Assembly (NCBI GenBank): GCA_039818345.1
Contig: JBCBUC010000004.1
Coordinates: 1 to 64,000, forward strand
Reading direction: 5' to 3'
Length of the DNA: 64,000 nucleotides
Source: Parvularcula sp039818345
Lineage (GTDB): Bacteria; Pseudomonadota; Alphaproteobacteria; Caulobacterales; Parvularculaceae
The first letter of the stretch is position 1, and the number at the start of each line of letters is the position of its first letter. The notes under the pieces are model-generated. The model had not been told where the DNA came from. It saw only the letters and a program-made list of their open reading frames with translations, and did not search any database. The position numbers were made by a program, and so were the translations under genes. Shown here in pieces: positions 6,679 through 15,401 of this stretch.

Positions 6679-9120
6679 GTGGCCCGCAGCAAGTCAGCCC
6701 AGAAACCAAAGCCTGAGGACGAGGCCAAAGCCGCGCTGAAACGCCTGATCTCTCGGTCTGGCGGTATCGCGCTGGTGGGCCTGTCGCTTTTGGGTTTGAT
6801 CAGCCTTGTCACCTTTGACATCAGTGATCCGAGCCTTTCGACCGCAACGGGGCGTGAATGGGTGTCCAACTCGGCGGGTCCGCTGGGCGCGGTCTTTTCT
6901 GATATCCTTTTGCAGACCTTTGGCGGCGCTGCCTTTCCAGTCCTTCTCATCCTTGGCGTCTGGGGGGTCGATGCGGTGGTTTATGGCACCCCCACGCAAA
7001 CGCCGCTCAGTGCTTGGTTGAAAGCAGCTTCTCTTCCTCTTGGTGCGCTCTTTTTTGCGGGGTTTGTCGCTTGCTTACCGCGCAGTCTTGATTGGCCCTT
7101 TGTCGTGGGGCTTGGCGGCCTCTTTGGCGATGTTGCGGCCGCAGGGTTTGAGGGGCTGTTCACGGCGGTGCACTTGCCCGCCGCGCGCATGGTGGCCGCG
7201 GTTGTTCTTTTCGGCTTGGGCGCATCGATGCTCGCCTTCGCCGGCGGCACGCGCTGGGCCCATATTGTCGCCGCGGCTGATGCCGTGCGCTACACCGCTG
7301 AGGTCACCTGGGCCAATCTTCAGAGCCGATGGGAGCAGTTCCGCGAAGCGCGCGATGTCGGCGAAAGCTTGCACGAGCTTCCTCCGCTCACCGAGGAAGA
7401 AGCCGACGAAGAAGAGACTGAGATCGAAGGCGACGGCGAGCTCGCCGAAGAGTATGAGTACGTCTTCGGTGAGGATGAAGAATACGAATACGAAGACGAA
7501 GAGGACGGCTTTGAAGATGAAGTCGCCGAGAAGGCCCGGATTGTCCGAGAGCCTAAGAAAGTACCGCCAAGAAAACGTCCGTCGATTACCAAAAGACGGG
7601 CAGGCGAGGCCTATGAGTTCCCTGGCGTCCAGCTGTTAAAGGCGCCCACGGCCAAGGATCGAAAGATGCTGGCCGACAAAGACCTCGAAGACCGCGCGCA
7701 AATGCTCGAACGGGTGCTTGCTGACTTTAAGATCGGCGGCGAGATCACAGGCGTGCGGCCAGGACCGGTCGTGACGCTCTATGAGTTGAAGCCCGCCGCT
7801 GGCACGAAGTCCTCCCGCGTCATTGCTTTGGCTGATGATATTGCCCGCTCGATGTCAGCGGTTGCCTGCCGCGTGGCTGTTGTTCCAGGCCGCAACGCAA
7901 TCGGGATTGAGCTCCCCAATGACGATCGAGAGATGGTCTATTTCCGAGAAATGCTGACCACCGATGAGTTGGCTGGCGGCAAGAACCTGACCCTTGCGCT
8001 TGGCAAGGATATTGGTGGTGAGCCGCGCTACGCGGACCTCTCAAAAATGCCTCACCTGCTCATCGCGGGCACCACGGGGTCGGGTAAGTCGGTGGGGATC
8101 AACACCATGATCCTGTCGCTTCTCTATCGTTTGCCTCCTGAGGAGTGCAAGCTGATCATGGTCGATCCGAAAATGCTCGAGCTTTCCGTCTATGAGGGCA
8201 TCCCGCATCTTCTAGCGCCGGTGGTGACCGAGCCGCGAAAAGCCGTGGTGGCGCTCAAATGGACCGTCCGTGAGATGGAAGAGCGCTATCGCCGGATGTC
8301 CAAAGTCGGTGTCCGGAACATCACAGGGTTCAACGAGCGGGTGGCCGAGGCCAAGGCGACCGGTGAACCCCTCGTCCGGAAAGTCCATTCTGGTTACGAC
8401 CAGGATACGGGTGAGCCGACCTATGAGGAAGAAATCCTCGACGAAGAGAAGATGCCGTACATCGTCGTGGTGATCGATGAGGTTGCTGACCTCATGATGG
8501 TCGCGGGCAAAGATATCGAGGCGATGGTCCAGCGCCTTGCTCAGATGGCGCGGGCGGCGGGCATTCATCTCATCATGGCCACCCAACGCCCCTCGGTTGA
8601 CGTGATCACCGGGACGATCAAAGCCAACTTCCCGACGCGGATTTCCTTCCAAGTGACGTCAAAAATCGATTCGCGGACCATTCTTGGTGAGCAGGGTGCG
8701 GAGCAACTTCTTGGTCAAGGTGATATGCTCTTCATGGCTGGTGGGGGCCGGATCACCCGTGTGCATGGCGGCTTTGTCTCAGACGACGAAGTCGAGAAAA
8801 TCGTCACCCACCTCAAAAAACAGGGCAAGCCTGATTATATCCAAGAGGTGACCGAGGGCGGTGAGGATGATGACCTCGCCGCGGCGCAGCTTGGTCTCGA
8901 TCTTGGCGGCAACACAGGTTCCGGCGATGCGCTCTTTGACCAGGCGGTGGCGATTGTTGCGCGCGACCGAAAAGCTTCGACCAGCTATCTCCAACGCCGC
9001 CTTCAAATCGGCTACAACCGGGCTGCGACCCTCATTGAACGCCTCGAAGAAGAGGGCATTGTCAGCCAAGCTAATCACGCGGGCAAACGCGAGATCCTGA
9101 TTGGCGAGGACGCGGCATAA
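6679..9120 (+). CDS. ftsK: DNA translocase FtsK
   Basis: FtsK anchors at the division septum and pumps DNA to finish chromosome segregation, activating XerCD at dif. The 813-residue protein starts at a GTG. It has about four N-terminal transmembrane helices (residues 30-190), then a very acidic Glu/Asp/Tyr linker (about 235-285) in place of the long Pro/Gln linker of E. coli. Next come the alpha-beta motor with Walker A GTTGSGKS (464-471) and Walker B IVVVIDE (about 595-601), and a C-terminal winged-helix gamma domain (about 754-813) that reads KOPS. It is complete, about the usual length for alphaproteobacteria, and followed by a hairpin terminator. Confidence 0.97.
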   Translation: MARSKSAQKPKPEDEAKAALKRLISRSGGIALVGLSLLGLISLVTFDISDPSLSTATGREWVSNSAGPLGAVFSDILLQTFGGAAFPVLLILGVWGVDAVVYGTPTQTPLSAWLKAASLPLGALFFAGFVACLPRSLDWPFVVGLGGLFGDVAAAGFEGLFTAVHLPAARMVAAVVLFGLGASMLAFAGGTRWAHIVAAADAVRYTAEVTWANLQSRWEQFREARDVGESLHELPPLTEEEADEEETEIEGDGELAEEYEYVFGEDEEYEYEDEEDGFEDEVAEKARIVREPKKVPPRKRPSITKRRAGEAYEFPGVQLLKAPTAKDRKMLADKDLEDRAQMLERVLADFKIGGEITGVRPGPVVTLYELKPAAGTKSSRVIALADDIARSMSAVACRVAVVPGRNAIGIELPNDDREMVYFREMLTTDELAGGKNLTLALGKDIGGEPRYADLSKMPHLLIAGTTGSGKSVGINTMILSLLYRLPPEECKLIMVDPKMLELSVYEGIPHLLAPVVTEPRKAVVALKWTVREMEERYRRMSKVGVRNITGFNERVAEAKATGEPLVRKVHSGYDQDTGEPTYEEEILDEEKMPYIVVVIDEVADLMMVAGKDIEAMVQRLAQMARAAGIHLIMATQRPSVDVITGTIKANFPTRISFQVTSKIDSRTILGEQGAEQLLGQGDMLFMAGGGRITRVHGGFVSDDEVEKIVTHLKKQGKPDYIQEVTEGGEDDDLAAAQLGLDLGGNTGSGDALFDQAVAIVARDRKASTSYLQRRLQIGYNRAATLIERLEEEGIVSQANHAGKREILIGEDAA

Positions 9121-9124
9121 AAAA

Positions 9125-9144
9125 GGCGGCCACGGAGGGCCGCC
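9125..9144 (+). terminator. Hairpin terminator after ftsK (possibly bidirectional)
   Basis: GGCGGCC (9125-9131) pairs with GGCCGCC (9138-9144) around a six-base loop, five bases after the ftsK stop. An A-run precedes the stem and a TTCTC stretch follows it. It lies between convergent ftsK and the CTERM-protein gene and could serve both. Confidence 0.65.
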
Positions 9145-9170
9145 CTTCTCGCAGTCTTGTCTTTTGACCG

Positions 9171-9872
9171 TTACGCTTTGCGGCGACGGCGGGCCATGCC
9201 CATCATGCTAGCGAAACCAAGGGCGCCAAGCGGAAGCGCACCGGGGATCGGCATAGCGGCTGTATCCGTGTAGATGCGGAACGCATCGTTCAGCGTCAGC
9301 TCGATTTCTTCATCAGGCGTCACGAAAACGAGCTTGTTCAGGCCCGTGCCATCATCGATCAGTTCACCGAGAAGGTCGAACTCATCGAAGTCCAGGCTGA
9401 ACACAAAACCGTCCGTGCAGCACGAGTTCCACTGGTGATCGAGAAAGTAGCCGTGGGCGATTTCGTCGTAGTAATCATTGCCGTTGTTGTCGTCACGGAC
9501 AATCAGGGCGCCATCGCTATCGCCTTCAAAGTAACGCCACGTGCTGTTTTGGGTGCCGCCGGAACCATCACTGGTTTCATCGAAAACACCGAACAGGGTC
9601 AGGCCATCAGTGGTCGTCTCAACGAGGAAGAGCTTCGCAACGCCATCTTCGGCTTCAGGAAGACCATTTTGGCTGTCGCCATTGTAGCTGTAGCTCACGG
9701 GGCTGTGGAAACTATAGCCGTCAGCTGCTGAACCGTTGAACGTGAAAGCAGACACCTCGGTGGCACCCAGCGTGCCCTCCTGCTCAAGAAAAACAGCGGC
9801 TTGTGCGCCTGCGGTGGATGTGACGGCAGCAATGGCGAGGCCTGCTACCAGTGTACGGATGTTCTTCGTCAT
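9171..9872 (-). CDS. PEP-CTERM/VPLPA-type surface protein
   Basis: The 233-residue protein has an N-terminal signal peptide (about residues 1-26, ending AGAQA) and an acidic, Asn/Gly/Asp-rich body. It ends in PIPGALPLGALGF, a hydrophobic helix, and RRRRKA, which is the tripartite sorting signal recognised by exosortase-type enzymes. Such proteins are processed at the inner membrane and exported, often together with exopolysaccharide. Start at 9872 (MTKN) was preferred over 9884. The body has no recognised domain. Two further proteins with the same type of tail lie at 30.2-32.0 kb. No exosortase gene is in the window. Confidence 0.8.
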   Translation of the reverse strand: MTKNIRTLVAGLAIAAVTSTAGAQAAVFLEQEGTLGATEVSAFTFNGSAADGYSFHSPVSYSYNGDSQNGLPEAEDGVAKLFLVETTTDGLTLFGVFDETSDGSGGTQNSTWRYFEGDSDGALIVRDDNNGNDYYDEIAHGYFLDHQWNSCCTDGFVFSLDFDEFDLLGELIDDGTGLNKLVFVTPDEEIELTLNDAFRIYTDTAAMPIPGALPLGALGFASMMGMARRRRKA

Positions 9873-9962
9873 GTGTCCTCTCAACTGCCCGTGACAACGT
9901 CACGTATACAATTTGATTAAAATCAAAACCGTTTTCGTTCAGAGGGTTAATGGTGTGCCGTT

Positions 9963-11024
9963 TCAGAACAAACGGCGTGGGCCAATCTCCCTCTCGTGTT
10001 GGAGGATCCAAGATTTGCGCCACGTGCCGCCCGCATAGCCCGCAAGATCGCCATTGGCGGCAATGACGCGGTGGCAGGGGATAACAATCGCTAGCCGATT
10101 CGAGGCGTTGGCCCGCGCAACGGCGCGCATCGCGGTCGGACGACCGATGGCTTCAGCCAATTCTTTATAGCTTCGTGTGGCGCCAATCGGGATGTGACGC
10201 AGCTCGTCCCACACGGTTTGGAAAAAAGGTGTCCCAAACTGAGCCAATGGTAGGTCAAAATCGTTGCGTTTTGCATCAAAGTAAGCAGCGATCTGGCGCT
10301 TGGCTTCCTCAATGATGTCGTTCGTGCCGAGACCGATCGGTGCGCCGAAATCTCGCTCGGTCACCTGAAGCTGGCGGTTGATGGCTTTGCGGTCAGCAAA
10401 TTCGAGCAGCCAAAGGGCCTTGTCATCGGCCAGCACGATCATCGGGCCTAGGGGCGTATCGAGAAAGTCTGCCTTGAGGTCTTCTTTTCCCGTGAGTGAT
10501 CCGGGTGCCCGGCCAAGGAGCTTGGCAAAGGCTGAGCGAAAACCGCTGGGTGATTCGAACCCCGCCTCGAGTTGCGCTTCCACGGTCTTTTCTCCTTTTT
10601 TTCTCGATTCAGCGCCTGCACGGACCCGCCGCAACCTCGCTATTTCTAAAAACGTCGCGCCAAAAGCTGCGCGGAATTTGCGGCGGGCGGTGGATGGATC
10701 AACGCCGAGGGCCGCGACATCAGCTTCGCTCCATCGTTTAAGGGGAGCTGCTTCAAGAGCTTCGAGCAATTGCTCAACCACCGGGTCTGCCTCGTTTGCT
10801 GACCGGAGAGGATGGCAGCGTTTGCAAGGGCGGAAGCCCGCCTCGATGCAGGACGTCACACTGTCAAAGAACTGGGTGTTCTCTTTTTTTGGCTTCTTTG
10901 CCGGACAGGTCAGGCGGCAGAAAATTCCGGTGGTGGTCACACCGACGAACACGCGGCCTTCAAACCGCGGGTCGCGCTCGAGGAGTGCCGTGTAAAGATC
11001 GTCGGTATCATCAAGCAGCATCAT
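9963..11024 (-). CDS. ada: Bifunctional Ada: methylphosphotriester/O6-methylguanine-DNA methyltransferase and regulator
   Basis: Ada repairs alkylated DNA and, when self-methylated, activates the adaptive response. This 353-residue protein has all three parts. The N-terminal zinc domain has C36, C40, C67 and C70 (FCRLTCPAKKP and RPCKRCHPL), where C36 accepts methyl from phosphotriesters. An AraC-type helix-turn-helix covers about residues 85-170. The C-terminal methyltransferase has IPCHRVI with acceptor C317. It is complete. No alkA or alkB is adjacent. It sits in what is otherwise the ftsK-lolA interval. Confidence 0.95.
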   Translation of the reverse strand: MMLLDDTDDLYTALLERDPRFEGRVFVGVTTTGIFCRLTCPAKKPKKENTQFFDSVTSCIEAGFRPCKRCHPLRSANEADPVVEQLLEALEAAPLKRWSEADVAALGVDPSTARRKFRAAFGATFLEIARLRRVRAGAESRKKGEKTVEAQLEAGFESPSGFRSAFAKLLGRAPGSLTGKEDLKADFLDTPLGPMIVLADDKALWLLEFADRKAINRQLQVTERDFGAPIGLGTNDIIEEAKRQIAAYFDAKRNDFDLPLAQFGTPFFQTVWDELRHIPIGATRSYKELAEAIGRPTAMRAVARANASNRLAIVIPCHRVIAANGDLAGYAGGTWRKSWILQHEREIGPRRLF

Positions 11025-11164
11025 GGTGACGCTCTAGCAAACAAGCGGTGGCTTCGGCGCCGCAAATCGGGCATCGATTTTTTTCTGTGTCTTGGCCTTT
11101 CTGGATCGACACTTCGGAATAGCGTTCAGCGTCGCTAGGGGATGGACAACCCCGCGGGAGTCTC

Positions 11165-11827
11165 ATGGTAGTGATTACGAGTTTGCTTCTGACCCTCAGT
11201 GCCACCTTGGCGCAGGAACCTCTTGAACCGAAGGCCATGCCTGCGCCGGTCGAGATTGAGGAAGAGACCGTCACCGATGCCGATGAGCGGAAAATGACCT
11301 TGCTTGAGGCCGCCGCGGCCGGCCTCGATGCCATCAGCAATCTCGAGGCGAAGTTCACACAGGTAGCGCCATCGGGAAGTGTCTCTACCGGCAAGCTCTA
11401 TCTGGCGCGCCCGGGCCGCTTGCGGTTTGAATATGATGAACCCAATCCGCAGCTGATCGTCGCCACGGGCGGTCTTGTTTATGTGCATGACGCTGAACTT
11501 GAAACCACTGATAGCTATCCCGTGGGCCAGACGCCCTTGCGGTTCCTTTTGGCCTCTGAGCTCGATCTCAACAGCGCCGAAGTTCTCGCCGTCGAAGAAA
11601 ATCGGCACGGCCTGCGGATCGATCTAGCGGCCAAGGACAAGGACCTTCAGGGCCAGTTGTCGCTGTTTTTTGCGATGGACCCCATCGTTTTATCCGGCTG
11701 GTCGTTCCACGATCCCCGCGGCAATCTGACGGTCATTAGCCTCGAAGACGTTGTGGAAAAGCGTCGCCTTCCTCAGCGCCTTTTCAAGATCCCCGAGGCC
11801 GAGGGCGCCTTCATTCGCGATCGTTAA
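11165..11827 (+). CDS. lolA: Outer-membrane lipoprotein carrier protein LolA
   Basis: LolA carries lipoproteins across the periplasm from LolCDE to the outer membrane. The 220-residue product has a short signal peptide (ITSLLLTLSATLAQ), a Pro/Glu-rich spacer, and the LolA core: ISNLEAKFTQV, SVSTGKLYLARPGRLRFEYD (the best conserved block) and ANPQ-like NPQLIVATGGLVYVHD. GGGAG lies four bases before the ATG. In many alphaproteobacteria lolA directly follows ftsK and precedes xthA; here ada and a surface-protein gene intervene on the opposite strand. Confidence 0.92.
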   Translation: MVVITSLLLTLSATLAQEPLEPKAMPAPVEIEEETVTDADERKMTLLEAAAAGLDAISNLEAKFTQVAPSGSVSTGKLYLARPGRLRFEYDEPNPQLIVATGGLVYVHDAELETTDSYPVGQTPLRFLLASELDLNSAEVLAVEENRHGLRIDLAAKDKDLQGQLSLFFAMDPIVLSGWSFHDPRGNLTVISLEDVVEKRRLPQRLFKIPEAEGAFIRDR

Positions 11828-11984
11828 CCCATTTCTGTTGCGGTTTCGCCACGGTCAAATCCTACGTAGCCGTAACTGGAAGAAAAGCTCCCCGAGAATT
11901 ATTATACGAGTGCGGCTCCGGTGCACTCTGCCCCCCGACCCCGGAACTGCCTAGGCCGCGCTGGCCTGGAAGACGCCCTAGACC

Positions 11985-12017
11985 GCGCCCGTCTCTTTCC
12001 CCCAAAGAGGCGGGCGC
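11985..12017 (+). other. Strong hairpin in the lolA-downstream spacer
   Basis: GCGCCCGTCTCTTT (11985-11998) pairs with AAAGAGGCGGGCGC (12004-12017) around CCCCC: a 14-bp stem with one G-T pair. It ends 16 bases before the GTG start of the next gene. The run after it (AAGTCGTTTTG) is not a clean T-tract, so it could be a lolA terminator or a leader structure controlling the downstream gene. Confidence 0.5.
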
Positions 12018-12033
12018 AAGTCGTTTTGAAAGA

Positions 12034-12666
12034 GTGCCTTCCTTGGACAATGAAGACCAACCGTCGATCGATCCGGCCCTTTTTGGTGAGCTGGAGCGAG
12101 AAATCCCCTTGCTTGTCGGCGCGCGCCGCTTGGCGGAAAACTTCGACCGGATGCCCTGGTTTGCGCATTTGGGTGAGCCGCCATCAGACCAAGTGACCGC
12201 GGTTGCCTATGGTTTTGTCGATCGGTTGGGCTTTCCTGAGGTCGAGCTTGCTATTCTTCCCACGCCTGAGGACGCGGCGGCAGCAGGTGAGACCCTCGAT
12301 TGGGCCAGCCCCGCATGGGAGGCTGAAGAGCTGGCGCGCGCGGATTTAACATCAAAAGCGCTCGACGTTCTGTCCGAGGACGCCCTCGCCGTGGCAATGC
12401 AATTAATCACGGCGCGGGCTGGAGAAGCAGCCAAAGAGGCGATGGAAGAAGAGGGGGCAATCTGGGAGATTGGCGATGAAGCGATCATGAATTTGGCGGT
12501 TGGCGCCGCGGTCCAAACCGCAACAGGCGCCGCCTTGGCCGTGATCGCAGGCGAGGCCGATCCAGAGATCGACGCCAACGATCATCTCTTCACGTATAAA
12601 CTGCGTTTGTTTGAGCTCGGGCGTTGGCCAGTCAGTGTGGTCGGGCAGAGCTTCTCGTTATTCTGA
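12034..12666 (+). CDS. Conserved-looking cytoplasmic protein of unknown function
   Basis: The 210-residue product is acidic (pI clearly low by composition), lacks a signal peptide and has no motif I recognise. The centre (about residues 110-180) is very alanine-rich and probably helical, for example MQLITARAGEAAKEAMEEEG. The last 25 residues, FTYKLRLFELGRWPVSVVGQ, look folded. The frame starts at a GTG; good codon usage and length support a real gene. Its end overlaps the convergent TauE-like gene by nine bases. A strong hairpin lies just upstream. Confidence 0.65.
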   Translation: MPSLDNEDQPSIDPALFGELEREIPLLVGARRLAENFDRMPWFAHLGEPPSDQVTAVAYGFVDRLGFPEVELAILPTPEDAAAAGETLDWASPAWEAEELARADLTSKALDVLSEDALAVAMQLITARAGEAAKEAMEEEGAIWEIGDEAIMNLAVGAAVQTATGAALAVIAGEADPEIDANDHLFTYKLRLFELGRWPVSVVGQSFSLF

Positions 12667-13410
12667 TGTGATGCCAAGAAAGACGAGCCACAGCGCCAAA
12701 GCGGTGAGGATCCACCGCAACGCGCTGCGAAAGGCCTCTTCATCAATCCTCTTGAGCAAGCGCGTTCCAAAGACGGTTCCAACAAACCCCGCAACAATGG
12801 CCACGCCAATCAAACCCGCCCACTGGGTGTAATCAAACCCACCAAGACCAAAGATCGCCACTTTTCCTGAATGCTGGAGCGTCATGCATCCGCCGCTGGT
12901 CGCTATCAGCGCCATGCGCGAAAGCTGCGGCAGGCGAGATAGGATCGCCGTGATGAAAGGGCCCGAGGCGCCAACAAATAGCGTCAGAAACATCGATAGG
13001 CTGCCCGCCACGGCATAAAAGGGCGCCCCAAGGGGCAGGGCGATCTTTGGTCCCCATTGGGTGAACATAATAAAGCCGGCGATACAAAGACGGAGAACGT
13101 TCGATGGCAGGCCAAACACAACCTGTGCGCCGATCAAACCGCCAATCAGCGCCCCGATCGCAAACCAGACAATAATGTCCCAGCGAACATGTTGAAGAAG
13201 AAGGGCGCTCCGGCCAGCGTTTGACCCCACCATAATGACGCCATGCACAGGGATGACCGCCGCTGGTGGGACCAACACGCTCATCACGCCAATTAAGAGA
13301 AGACCGCCGCCTATAGAGAATGCCGCTGTCGCGGCCGACCCAATCATGCTGACCAAGGCGATGATGATAAAGACAGAAGCGGAGAGCTCGAACGCCACAA
13401 GGTCGGACAT
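12658..13410 (-). CDS. TauE/SafE (DUF81)-family membrane permease
   Basis: The 250-residue protein has about eight hydrophobic helices and the glycine-rich repeats of the family, seen in FSIGGGLLLIGVM in the first half and GVAIVAGFVGTVFGTRLLKRI near the end. TauE/SafE proteins are proposed exporters of sulfite, sulfoacetate or other organic anions at the inner membrane. Substrate cannot be read here and no sulfur-metabolism gene is adjacent. It is convergent with the unknown gene at 12034, with a nine-base overlap. Confidence 0.85.
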   Translation of the reverse strand: MSDLVAFELSASVFIIIALVSMIGSAATAAFSIGGGLLLIGVMSVLVPPAAVIPVHGVIMVGSNAGRSALLLQHVRWDIIVWFAIGALIGGLIGAQVVFGLPSNVLRLCIAGFIMFTQWGPKIALPLGAPFYAVAGSLSMFLTLFVGASGPFITAILSRLPQLSRMALIATSGGCMTLQHSGKVAIFGLGGFDYTQWAGLIGVAIVAGFVGTVFGTRLLKRIDEEAFRSALRWILTALALWLVFLGITSE

Positions 13411-13521
13411 GGCCCGCGGCTAGCTTAACCCACCGCAGCCGTCAAAACGGATATGCTAGGCAGGGGCTAGGGGGCGTGCTAAGGCTTCGGTAAGGTTTGA
13501 GGAGGCCTCCTGGGGGACGCT

Positions 13522-14787
13522 ATGCCTGAGTTTGCCGCGCAACTGATCGAGACTGCTGGCGCTACTTTTAGCGGGATGCGCTTAGGCGTCCTCGCGATCG
13601 GTGTACTCGCCGCCTTTGGCTTTGCCGCTTACATTTTTCGCGATGATGTTCCGCTTTTCAAAAGCAAGGACCGGCCGTTTAACATGCCGGCGAGTCAACC
13701 TCCCCGTCTTTCTGATCCAACGGACCGGATGGACCGTGCCCGCGAGCGGTTTTGGGATGAAGGAAAAGGACGCGCCCTTACCACCGCTTTTCAAGGACTG
13801 GCTGTGGTTGCCGTGGTGTTCGGCGCCTTGGCTGTTTTTAACGGGCTCAAGCCGGAGGCGACCGACGTAGCGAACGCCGAGACGGAGGGTCAGGCGACGG
13901 AGACCAGCGAACCGGTGTCGATCCCCGATAGCCTCAAAAACATCGAACCTTATTGCGAATTTGCCGGCTCGATCGACGATGATTTTCTGGAATTCTGCGC
14001 CAATCGATCAGCGGTCCGGATGGACTTTGTCCGGCTTCGGGTCGCGGATCGTTTCGCTGTGGAGCCTGTTTGGGTCGAACGCACTTGCGGTGACAAAGAG
14101 GATACAGCGTCGTGCGTTGGCAAGAACGACGGATCACTGATCTCCTCGGTGGATCATCCAGCGCCGTTCGTTGTGGGTTCGGTGGATGGCACTGAAGCGC
14201 CGCTAACCTCCAGTCTTCGCGAGTATGACGGCTATTTTGTGGTCGGTGCGATGACGGACGATCTCGACAATAAAATTGCTGACAATCGTCGCCGTACGCT
14301 GTCCCTTTTCGCGGAGCTGCAAATGTGCGGTGCCGAAGGGAAGGGGTGTGACAGAGCAAAGGGACGGGTCTTTTCTTCGACGGCCAGTTTCGATGCACCC
14401 ATTTGTCCAGTCAATGAAGAGGGCCAACCGATCGAGGTTGATCCTTTGGCTTACCCGGAACGAACGGCCAAATACTGCAATCGTTCCTTGCGTCTTCAAA
14501 AGGACCAAAGAGCGAGGAAACGTGCCGCAGACGAACAGTTGGGACCAGAACTGATCATCATCGGCCTCAAGATCGATGATTTGTCACCGACGCCCGTGGC
14601 CGACATGGCCATGGCTGCGCGCTGCTTTATGAATAGGTACAGTGGGCAAGGCGATCTTGGTTTCACCTTTAGCAGCGCGAAGGGTGGCAATGGACTTAAG
14701 CTCGTGTCCAACCTCGATGAGTCAAAAGAATTTACTGGTTCTCTCAATTGCAATTGGCCTGAGGATGCGCTTCAGCCCAACGGGTGA
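13522..14787 (+). CDS. Two-helix membrane protein with large cysteine-containing domain, unknown function
   Basis: The product is 421 residues. Helix 1 (about 19-37) and helix 2 (about 87-105) flank a basic, Arg-rich loop. After them a region of about 300 residues, probably periplasmic, holds ten cysteines, several in loose pairs (TCGDKEDTASC; MCGAEGKGC; ICPVN...YC), which suggests disulfides. No family is recognised. GAGGCCTCC-type purine-rich sequence precedes the ATG. Its TGA overlaps the GTG of the next gene (GTGA, four bases), so it is translationally coupled to the GST-like gene and then to xthA. Confidence 0.7.
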   Translation: MPEFAAQLIETAGATFSGMRLGVLAIGVLAAFGFAAYIFRDDVPLFKSKDRPFNMPASQPPRLSDPTDRMDRARERFWDEGKGRALTTAFQGLAVVAVVFGALAVFNGLKPEATDVANAETEGQATETSEPVSIPDSLKNIEPYCEFAGSIDDDFLEFCANRSAVRMDFVRLRVADRFAVEPVWVERTCGDKEDTASCVGKNDGSLISSVDHPAPFVVGSVDGTEAPLTSSLREYDGYFVVGAMTDDLDNKIADNRRRTLSLFAELQMCGAEGKGCDRAKGRVFSSTASFDAPICPVNEEGQPIEVDPLAYPERTAKYCNRSLRLQKDQRARKRAADEQLGPELIIIGLKIDDLSPTPVADMAMAARCFMNRYSGQGDLGFTFSSAKGGNGLKLVSNLDESKEFTGSLNCNWPEDALQPNG

Positions 14788-15398
14788 CTTATCAAGGTAT
14801 CCTCTACGGCTCGCTGACTTCTCCTTACGTTCGCTTATGCCGGATCGTCCGCCGGCGAGCAGGTGCAGACGACCGATTTCGTTTCGAGGTCGTTGGTCCG
14901 TTTGAAGACGGCATTCGTGCGCTCAATCCCCTAGGCAAAGTGCCGGCATTGATTTTGGATGACGGTACAGCGCTGCTCGAAACAACGCTGATCGTCCGCA
15001 CATTGAACGCGACCGGAAACAATGGCCTGTTCGCGGACGATCCTAAGGAGCGCTTGGCCGAAGAAGCTGACATGGCCCTCGCGCTCGGCGTGCTTGACCT
15101 GGGCGTGGCCTATTTCCTGGAAAGCCGCCGCGACGAGGGAGAGGTGTCTCCGCACTGGCAGCAGAGGCGACGTGACGGGCTCGCCGCTACCCTTCCTGCA
15201 ATCAACACAGCAGCGACCCGTGCGCTTTCTAAACCCAACAGCGTGGCCTCCATCGCGCTCGCGGTCACCACAGATTGGCTTTGTTTTAGGCTCAGTGATC
15301 TGATGGATTGGCGCAGTAAAGCGCCGAAGCTTCTTCAACTGACCGACGCGCTGTTGGATGAAGACGATATCGCAGCCACTGATCCGCGACTGGCGTAG
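14784..15398 (+). CDS. Glutathione S-transferase-like protein
   Basis: The 204-residue protein has an N-terminal thioredoxin-like domain: LYGSLTSPYVRLCRIVRRRAG with the SPY(V)R start typical of bacterial GSTs, then NPLGKVPALILDDG with the cis-proline, and LLET ahead of the glutathione gamma-glutamyl site. An all-helical C-terminal domain follows. The start is a GTG that overlaps the upstream stop. xthA begins three bases after its stop, so the three genes form an operon. The substrate is unknown. Confidence 0.88.
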   Translation: MTYQGILYGSLTSPYVRLCRIVRRRAGADDRFRFEVVGPFEDGIRALNPLGKVPALILDDGTALLETTLIVRTLNATGNNGLFADDPKERLAEEADMALALGVLDLGVAYFLESRRDEGEVSPHWQQRRRDGLAATLPAINTAATRALSKPNSVASIALAVTTDWLCFRLSDLMDWRSKAPKLLQLTDALLDEDDIAATDPRLA

Positions 15399-15401
15399 GG
15401 C

